Below the pieces are notes generated by a model. It did not search any database, was not told the DNA's origin, and was given only the letters and a program-made list of their open reading frames with translations. From Calendula officinalis (Eukaryota > Streptophyta > Magnoliopsida > Asterales > Asteraceae), in assembly GCA_963853835.1 (NCBI GenBank), contig OY970826.1, positions 4,324,001 through 4,388,000 of the forward strand: DNA of 64,000 nt, read 5' to 3'. This document shows positions 56,310 through 64,000 of this stretch, in pieces. The position numbers and the translations under genes are program-made. Position 1 is the stretch's first letter. The number at the start of each line of letters is the position of its first letter.

Positions 56310-58562
56310 TATTAAAGTTGAAAACCAAGTGGGTTCAATTATAAAACCGAAACTATACTGTTATTAGCCAGAACCCGCTAAAATCGAAATCGATGGGGAC
56401 CAAAACTATTAGGTCTAAAAATTCTAAATATAAAATTAGCAAATTAAGTTTGTATTGAGCCTAAAATCATCTTATGCACACCTCTAAAAACAACCCTTTA
56501 TTGACATACATATTCTGATAACTAAAAAAGTCCTATTAAAAGTTAAAAATATGTATAAAATTATTTGTATCTTATAATAATTTATTCATATATTTAGCTA
56601 CTAACTCAACTCTATGTCTCTATGTTTATGCGTTACCTCTTTACTTGCATTTAACTCTTTCTTTCAAAGTTTTAGATGTGAAGGGTGGAAATGGAAATAA
56701 AAGGAGGGAGGGGTAGAAAGGTAAAATTGGATGTAGCAGAAGAACGTGAAGGTGGGGAAAGGCGCGTGGGGTAGCGGTGGTGGGTGTGGGACAGTGCCGT
56801 ATCCTCATTCCGTATACGGCTTTTTCTCTCTCTCATGCTTTATTGCCAAATCTTGTACTTCTGTCATTTGGATTCCAGGTACTCTTTTTCTATTTAATTA
56901 TTATATTTTTATTTATATTCCAACATGACAATGTCTCATTATGTACCCCTCTCATATGTATGATTTAACTACGTAACATCGATGTTTTATCCTTTTTATT
57001 TTATATATACTTAAATTCGTTACATTAAGGCAAAGTTCCCAAAACCGTTAGGTCCTATGGACTCTCGTCGAACGAAATAGGTCTAAGCGAGAACAAGATG
57101 GTTTGAAGTTTTTGTATTATAAAATTTAAAATTTATGTAAATAATAGTTTAAATACTACAAATTTTGAATAGATTAAAGTCCAAATAAGTTAAAAGTTTA
57201 AATATAAATAGTTATAAAAGATTAAATTGTAAGTTAAAGTTAACATGCATTTTTTTCTTACATTTAAAATATAATTAGTTTATTATATACAGTAAAAAAT
57301 AAAGTTTCATCTATTAAGATTGGCTCAAGCTATTAACTCATTTAAACTATTTAACAAAATTTAAGATTATATCTAGTAGGCCTGAAATGGAACTCTATCT
57401 CCATCTTCTTCCTTCTTGCACTCTCAAAACCCTAAATCAACTCTGTTTATGGTCACTCCCTCGCCTCAGCGAGATATGATCAAACATGTACGTTTATTGT
57501 TTAACATTGTTTTCCTAAACAAGGTTTACCGCCTAGACCGATTTTGACCATTGTTGACCGAGTTTGACTGCCTACCGTCTAGATAGTCCGGTTATGTCTA
57601 AGTCACGGCGAAAAAACACCCGTATGCTTTATAAGTGCTGATTAATTGGCCACCTAGACCGGTTTTTTTAAGTGCATTAAGGTAACGATTTGGTTAATGT
57701 TTACCTTAAAACTATATGTTAAATATCATATAACGAATAAATAAATGTTAATAGAGATTTGAGATTAATAATATAATATTTCATTTTTTACAAGTGGCCG
57801 GATGTGGGGTTTTGCCAGTTAGTGCTAATTTGGTCTCGAGCATTTACAGATTTCAACATCTAACTTGCCATTCGCTTTTAGAAAATGGATATTGATAAAC
57901 GTAGCACTTAGAATTATAATTACGGTTCTATTTAATGATTCTGAGTAGTAACTATCATTACTCAATTTAAATTACTAATTATCTTCACAATGTGTAACTT
58001 TCCTTTAAAGATTCATTTCATTAAAGAGGTGCTTTGCTGATTTATAATTTGATCCCTACACTTGAATTTAATTTTGATTCCTACACTTATACAAAACAAT
58101 CATGTCCATTACCAATCATATCTGAAAATTGATAAGAATACAAAAAATATTATATGAAGTTTTAAGGAAACGAGTAAAATTATATATTTGTTGAATTGTT
58201 TAATTGATTTCAACAAACTGAAATAATTGACATCACATGCATGTCAAGTACGTACAATATATGGTACAGGTCCTTTTTTATAACGACAAATCATAGTACG
58301 TAGTATATTGTTTCTTCAAGTACATTACATACTTTTAAATTACTATTCCAGAAATAATTAGAAATTTCGAAATAATAATCTGGATTTGGTTTTATTCACA
58401 GAATCATCAATTTTAATAAACTACTAATTCAATATATTCTGAAAGAAAATAATTTATATAAATTTGTGATCTCACAAGAAGCGTAAATTCATAGTACTTT
58501 AACATTACAAACATAATATGGAACAACTTAGTTAAATATAATTTTATAATAGTTTCTTTACT
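56310..58562. other. Intergenic
   Basis: No supported gene. The 56746-56928 frame is short, without homology I recognise. Around 57516-57660 a CTAGACCGATTTT-type segment resembles 45063-45320 in the kinase intron and may be an old repeat. Confidence 0.4.
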
Positions 58563-58564
58563 TA

Positions 58565-58814
58565 CCTCTGTATCAAAATAAGTGATACATTTAGGAAAAC
58601 ACATAAATTCATAGTCTCACTTCTTTTAAATAAAGTAATATTAATGATATTTAAAAGTAAAGTAAGGGTAAAAAAGTAATTTTACTTTATTAAAATAGAT
58701 GATTAGTGGAGAACAGGTCCCACTTTTTTATCAAATAAGGTAAGTTTTAAAAATGTATCACTTATTTTGTTCAACCTCTAAATAAAAAGTATATCACTTA
58801 TTTTGATACGGAGG
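58565..58814. mobile_element. Stowaway-type MITE, about 250 bp
   Basis: The inverted ends CCTCTGTATCAAAATAAGTG and TTATTTTGATACGGAGG are flanked by TA. The boundaries could be a few bases wider because the flank is also TA-rich. Confidence 0.7.
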
Positions 58815-58816
58815 TA

Positions 58817-60143
58817 GTATATAGTTCGAAATCATCATAATTTTTGTACCTATGATCAACATCTAGAATACTATCGTTCTAAAAAAACTGAACCTTGAAT
58901 TGAATCAAACGTTATAAGACGCTTCCAACAGTATACCCAACTGATACCGTCAGTTGTTGCCAAATAAGAGCCGTGTCAGTTTACCCTCCAACCGACACTA
59001 AACTGACGTACTCATGCCAACAATACCACTTCCCTTTAATTTTTTGGGAACCCACCATTACAAAACACACACACACAAAATACCCCTTTGGGCCCCATCA
59101 CACAACCGGCAGAACCCTCCTCCGTCTCCAAACTGGCGAGGTACCAACTGGCGGAACAATTGACGGGGTCGTGTCAATGGTGCCACTCAACTGGCGGAAA
59201 AGAGATGGTGCCGTTGACACCCGTCTAATAGGCACTGTTTGACGTACAACTTTTTGTGCAAACTTTAGTATCGTGTTTGTATATTAACCAAAAACATAGA
59301 AACCAACAATGTTATCCAATCCCACCAAAAATAACTTATGAGGATATGAGATGTAAGCAGTCATTTCTTTAACAGTATGTAAAGAAAATACTTCTTGAAA
59401 AACCTCCGGCACGTAACATTTAACATTTATATCTCTAATCGAAAACAAAGACTACAAAGCAAATGGTGTGTTGTAGGCAGTGTTACAGAAAAACCCATAA
59501 TTTACTGTAAAAATGTAATGTTATTGGATTGAGCCCAATGGTACGTTGTAGGCCAATATTAAGCAACAAAAATAGTGATGAATGGTCAATTAGACGTGTA
59601 GACAACAAGCAACAATTCTCAATCTTACCAAACAATGAGCATATGTAATATGTAGATAGTCATATATATATATATAAAAATAACATATTTATTTTCCGAA
59701 AAACCTTAGAAGTGTAAGATAAAAAAATGGGTGATGTCATAGTATGTAATGTGGAGCACATATAACATATAAACCATGCAAGTAAGGTATATATACTAAA
59801 AAGTGTCTCATTTGAACACTACAAATATTTGATGGAATTGTTAATTTTATTTCATCCAATACCCATTTTTACAACCTCGGAAACAGAAGTAAAAAAAAAA
59901 CCCTACTCTTTATAGATTTACAATTAAATATTGTGTAAAAGCTCTTCTCATCATGATGCCATTTGTCACTAAATACGTGAAAATATAACGATTACACGAT
60001 AACGTATACATACGCCACCAGAGTATTGCAAATGTCTCATTTACACCGAGCTGCGTGTAAAATGACTATTATACCCTTGGTTCGTGTTACCTTTGCAGTA
60101 TACTTAAATGGCGTATGTATACATTATCCCATAAATAAAAAGA
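58817..60143. other. Intergenic between the MITE and the CASP-like gene
   Basis: No gene supported. A GC-richer stretch at 58923-59240 contains repeated AACTGGCG/ACTGAC words and CCAACAGT near its left end; it could be an unclassified MITE. A small inverted-repeat element is listed at 59999-60128. Confidence 0.4.
59999..60128. repeat. Small inverted-repeat element, about 130 bp
   Basis: ATAACGTATACATACGCCA on the left is the near complement of TGGCGTATGTATACATTAT on the right. No convincing target duplication was found. It ends about 15 bp from the CASP-like stop codon, so it may form part of that gene's 3' UTR. Confidence 0.55.
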
Positions 60144-60338
60144 TCAAAGAGAGGTGTGGTTACAAAGATTGTAACCAGAGATAAGAGAGCTGCAAGCAAA
60201 TGCAAGAAAGGCTAAAAAAGACATTCCTATTGATGCGGTTGCCAGCTGTGTGAAATCGTCTTTTCCCCAATTTGATACCCAATCGTCCACTCGCGTGGCT
60301 GCTGAAGATGATGCCGAGATCAACAGATAAGCTAATAT
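60144..60338 (-). CDS. CASP-like exon 3
   Basis: It starts ILAYLLISAS after acceptor AAATGCAG and holds the third and fourth membrane segments. Stop TGA at 60144-60146. Confidence 0.9.
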   Translation of the reverse strand: MLAYLLISASSSAATRVDDWVSNWGKDDFTQLATASIGMSFLAFLAFACSSLISGYNLCNHTSL

Positions 60339-62417
60339 CTGCATTTTTAATTTTAATATTAAATATAACAAAATTAAGTTTCATTATATAGTAACAATAA
60401 TTATATAATAATTACAGGTGGCAAGATGAGCAGGTTTAGGTTGGATAATAGGTCAAAACAGGTTTGCCTGAGCGGGTAATTTTTAGTATTAACGGAACAT
60501 GTCGCGCCAACACTTATTGTCATTTTCTTAATAAATAAATAATAAAAATATAAACATTTAATGCGTAAATTATAATTAAAAACCAACATTAACAAAATAC
60601 TAATAATTAATGTGTTATTTTAAAATTTTGAAACATGACATTTTCAGAGGTGGCAAGATAAGCCAACCTTTTTTTGTTATTTAAAAAGAACAAAATAATT
60701 GATGTGTTAATTATGATTAATAACAACCACTATTACAACTATAATCTATTGATCCAAATGCATGAACACAAAGATACCCATTTGACTCGTTCCATTTTTA
60801 CCTGACTTTTTTTATTTGACCCATTTGAGATAAAAAAAACAACCCAAATCGCATATCATCATATCGCCACCTATAAAATTAGAGAGAGATAGATATATTA
60901 TATACATTGTGTGTTTGTAGTACTTGCCTGATCTATTGAGAAATCGAAGTGAGGACGCAGATAATATGAAATAATATATTTTCCATATATTAAATGATAC
61001 ATCATATTAATCGCTTGAAATGCCGCATATGCAAAGCCAATAGCATTCACTGCTACAACATACCTATGCCATCAAAAATAAAAATAAAACGTAAATATAT
61101 GTGATGATATAATCAGTTTTAATGTAATTTCATAACAAAATCACATTTTTACATATGAATATATGATTATCTGATTCTGATCATTAAATGTCGAAACACC
61201 ACGTTATTCTCCCCTTTCTATGGGAATCATTCCTAAATTTATTTGTGGGGACAAAAAATGGAATAAATTCTTCCTACTTTGCACCAGAGTTGTTCTACCT
61301 AATCAAAACAGAAGGTCAAATTTTTCATATTTAAATCCCTAATTATTTATAAAATAATTCCCTAAAATTCACAAATTTGGTCAAGTAGTAATTTTTATCC
61401 ATGAAAACTAGTCAAGTTTAGTCAACTCTTTAAGCTACTAATACCAACAAACTACTTAAGGTTTATTGATCAATGATCACAATAATATTAATAACTAATA
61501 TCCTCTCTACCAAAAATTAATCACCAATTTCCCAAAAGTATTCAGTTGGTTTCAAATTTGACTAATTAGTAAAATCGAATTCTCAACGCACTTAAGTTTT
61601 GATATAAATCACCTCTCAATTTCATGAAAACAACAGAGTTGGAAAAGTTCGACAATTTTTTGCAAGCTAAAACCGCTTAAGCTTTGATATAAATCCCTAA
61701 AAATTACTAATTTGAGCAAGAAACTGGTAATTTTAATCCACTCAGGATTCAGAAACTAGTCAATTACAAATTACTTGCGTATTTAGTCAAATCATATCTT
61801 CCAATTAAAAAGTATTCAATTGATTTTGAATTTGACTAATTTTAGTAAAAACCAAATTCTAAAATAAAATATTTAAATTACTAGGAATTATACCTGTATT
61901 CCTTGTACCGATCAAAGGAATCACCACTCCATCCCTGAGTTTTATCAGACGCCATAACAGAAAACGCAATCAAGCTCAAAATCATCTCCAAAACCCTAAA
62001 CCCTAACGCCACTCTATCAACCATCACTTCTCTTCTCGACCTCCTCGTCGCCGGCGTCGAGGCCGCGTTACTCGATCTTCTCTCTCCTCCGGCACCACCT
62101 TTACCTTCCTCAACGCCGTCCGGATTTACTTTCGTAACGCCGGTAACCGGTTCCTCTCTTACCGTTCGGTTATATGCTACTCCAGCAGGAGGGAGATTGA
62201 AGGATTGAGGGGGTTTTTGGTGGTTAGAAGTCGGAGATCTGAAGGAAGTGTAGTATTTGTCGACGGGGACGATGGCTTTTGACGGAGATGAGGGGAAGTC
62301 GTCCGGTTGGAGAGGTGAACGGAGAGGGGAGTGGAATTCGTCGAATTGTGAGTCGGTGTCGGACATTGATCGGTTGTTGGCGGTGTGGAGGCGTTTGTTG
62401 TCTTTGGGATTGTCCAT
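60144..62417 (-). CDS. CASP-like protein 4A type, 284 aa, three exons
   Basis: The exons are 62417-61894, 61063-60928 and 60338-60144 (complement), 855 nt. The hydrophilic N-terminal half (1-130) is Ser/Pro/Arg-rich. Four membrane segments follow: about 137-157, 177-199, 216-236 and 253-276. The family signatures are WSGDSFDRYKEYRY after the first segment, RxxLGFRVLEM in it, and SASSSAATRVDDW in the third, where CASP proteins carry a conserved Arg/Asp pair. CASP-like proteins are plasma-membrane scaffold proteins related to Casparian-strip proteins and MARVEL proteins (family knowledge). Length and order fit the 4A subgroup. The exon 2 donor is GC rather than GT. Confidence 0.9.
60413..60872. 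repeat. Degenerate hAT-type MITE remnant in CASP-like intron 2
   Basis: The ends CAGGTGGCAAGATGAG and CATATCGCCACCTAT are partly inverted, like the GGTGGCAA/TTGCCACC ends of the 32450 family. A second GGTGGCAAGATAAG occurs at 60649. No exact duplication remains. Confidence 0.4.
60928..61063 (-). CDS. CASP-like exon 2
   Basis: Preceded by acceptor GGCATAG. It encodes YVVAVNAIGFAYAAFQ... with the second membrane segment and ends HFDFSIDQ. The donor reads CAG|GCAAGT, the classic strong consensus of GC-AG introns. Confidence 0.88.
61894..62417 (-). CDS. CASP-like exon 1
   Basis: Residues 1-174 plus two bases of codon 175. It ends ...TACAG at donor GTATAA. The ATG at 62415-62417 begins MDNPKDNKRL; no in-frame ATG was found further upstream before a stop. 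Confidence 0.9.
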
Positions 62418-64000
62418 GGTGATTCTCCGGTGGTCGGAAGGGGAGATGATTGAAGGAAGTGGTAAGTTTAAAAAGGGAACGAAAAGAAATGTAGAGAGAG
62501 GGAAAAAAGCAAAATCATTTTGTGTGGGTTTGGGACCAAAAATAAAATATAGTTTTACTTTAATTTAATTTAATTTCAAAAATTATTCGCAGGGCTTAAT
62601 GACGATGAGTTAGATAGTAAGTTGTGATAAAATAATAAGAATTTTAACTACATAATTTTGCTGACTATAGAGTTAGTTTTTTCAAGCCAAACTATATTTT
62701 TCCATGTTGAACTTGTCTTAATAATTCTTTCAATACTCTGGATTATTAAAGGTGCAACGTTGTACCATTAACTTGACAAAATTATCAGTTTATATCTGAC
62801 TCATTAATTTGATCATGATTGTTTACTTGACCTTAATTTTGTTGTAGCTATTGACAACTAAAAATTAAATATACGTTCATCTCAATATATATATATATAT
62901 TATAAGCAAATCACGTGAGAAAGAAGATTAAATTAGTGATTATGTCTACTAAATCGACCATTTTGTCAAGTTCAGAGTAGTATGTTACACTTTTATAGTT
63001 TAATGTAGTAAAAAACCTAGCCAGATAATTTCATGATACTAAAATATATTTTGGTTTTCTTAATAACTCTTACATCCCATTAATTATTTTAAAAATATCA
63101 AAATGATAAGAAAAGATCAGATTAGCCAAATAATTTAATTATCACAACTTTAATCATATTAATCATTTACACAACAAACTCTCTCAAACCCAAAAGGGTT
63201 TAAGAAAATGGAGTGATGAAAAGGGATCACATGACTTTAAGAATGATATAGTAGACACATTGTTCCAACATTTACTTTGGGAGTAAGCTTTCACCAAGTT
63301 ATAAAGCCACACAAACAATACCCTTTATATTCTTTTCCTTTACTTCAACCAACCATATTCTCTCTCTGACACACAAATATTTTTATTTAGAGTAACTTAC
63401 CTAAATCATAATGTAATATCTAGTTTTGGAGGTTTTGTCATGCAACTTCAATTTTCCAGTTTTTTGCATGTATGTGGTCCTGATTTTTATTTTTTTTTTT
63501 ATTTTAAAGTTATCTTTACTCCAAATGGTCTTAAAAATTCAATTCGAAACAAATTAATTTATTCTAATAAAAGATATATAAATTATAAAAACAAATGGAA
63601 AGTATTAGAACATGAACTGATAAACTCAAAGAACATTTAAAATTTACAAAACAACTTAAACCGTTCATAAAATGAAACTGAAGACAATAATCATCTAGTG
63701 TGTTAGGCGATTATATGCAACTATTTTAAGATATGTAATGTAGATAATAAGTCACTAACATGCATAACAAAATGTCAAAAACATTTCGAGATTGTCTTGA
63801 TGAACTCATGACATTTTGGGTTTAGTGGACCGAAAGTTTAAGATCGCGATAACAAAAATCTCTTATTAGATCATGTTATAGGAAAGGTATTTTAAGTTAG
63901 ATTTAAAATTGAAGAGCTTTTTAGATAACAATCGCAACAGGTAATTTTACCATATAAATTTGTAAAAAACCCGTCCTACCGAGAGTTCCCTTTCATTCAA
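62418..64000. other. Upstream region of the CASP-like gene and intergenic to the right edge
   Basis: The first few hundred bases should contain the 5' UTR and promoter on the minus strand; no TATA box was placed with confidence. The remainder is AT-rich with no supported gene or bounded element. Confidence 0.4.

Noticed and set aside
56746..56968. Overlapping short frames in a GC-richer patch
   Set aside because: They show no recognisable domain; the two overlapping frames cannot both be coding and there is no splice-supported continuation. A promoter or UTR piece of an unseen gene remains possible.

Overview
This is plant nuclear DNA. It is AT-rich, packed with nested transposable elements, and has plant-type genes with GT-AG (and one GC-AG) introns. 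A daisy-family (Asteraceae) host is my best guess, because the extra open reading frame of the two large Copia elements resembles hypothetical proteins common in Tanacetum/Artemisia-type annotations. That is from memory and was not searched.

Left third (1-22,484): two members of one Ty1/copia (SIRE-like) LTR-retrotransposon family lie head to head. Element 1 (minus strand) runs off the left edge and shows only its 5' LTR (9103-9607). Element 2 (plus strand, 11002-22484) is complete, with two 639-bp LTRs that differ at only 4 positions and a perfect GTTAC target duplication. Both carry gag, pol and a very long third reading frame between pol and the 3' LTR. Both are peppered with the motif TACTACTG(A/G)T in LTRs, spacers and coding DNA. 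Both are damaged by stops and frameshifts.

Middle (22,485-44,156): a mosaic of short DNA transposons (hAT-, Mutator-, Stowaway-type), many with exact target-site duplications. One intact single-exon gene of the DUF1645 family lies at 29874-30932. There are also a 2.5-kb solo LTR (36051-38583) and a three-level nest: a SINE fragment, a solo LTR at its boundary (39773-43128), and inside that a 1.27-kb non-autonomous LTR element with identical LTRs and a short Gag/Pol-remnant reading frame (40796-42067).

Right third (44,157-64,000): a minus-strand tRNA-Leu(UAG) gene; a minus-strand Raf-like (HT1-type) protein kinase gene of three coding exons (44683-53487) whose introns (2.9 and 4.8 kb) are swollen by a Stowaway MITE with a nested solo LTR, a hAT MITE, a SINE, a CACATGTG-rich Mutator-like element and a Harbinger-type MITE; a 1.9-kb Mutator-like element with an embedded LINE fragment 0.3 kb upstream of the kinase start codon; and a minus-strand CASP-like 4A membrane protein gene of three exons (60144-62417) with one GC-AG intron.

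The three protein genes have no evident shared pathway. The window is best read as a gene-poor, TE-rich plant region whose history can be ordered from nested insertions and target-site duplications.
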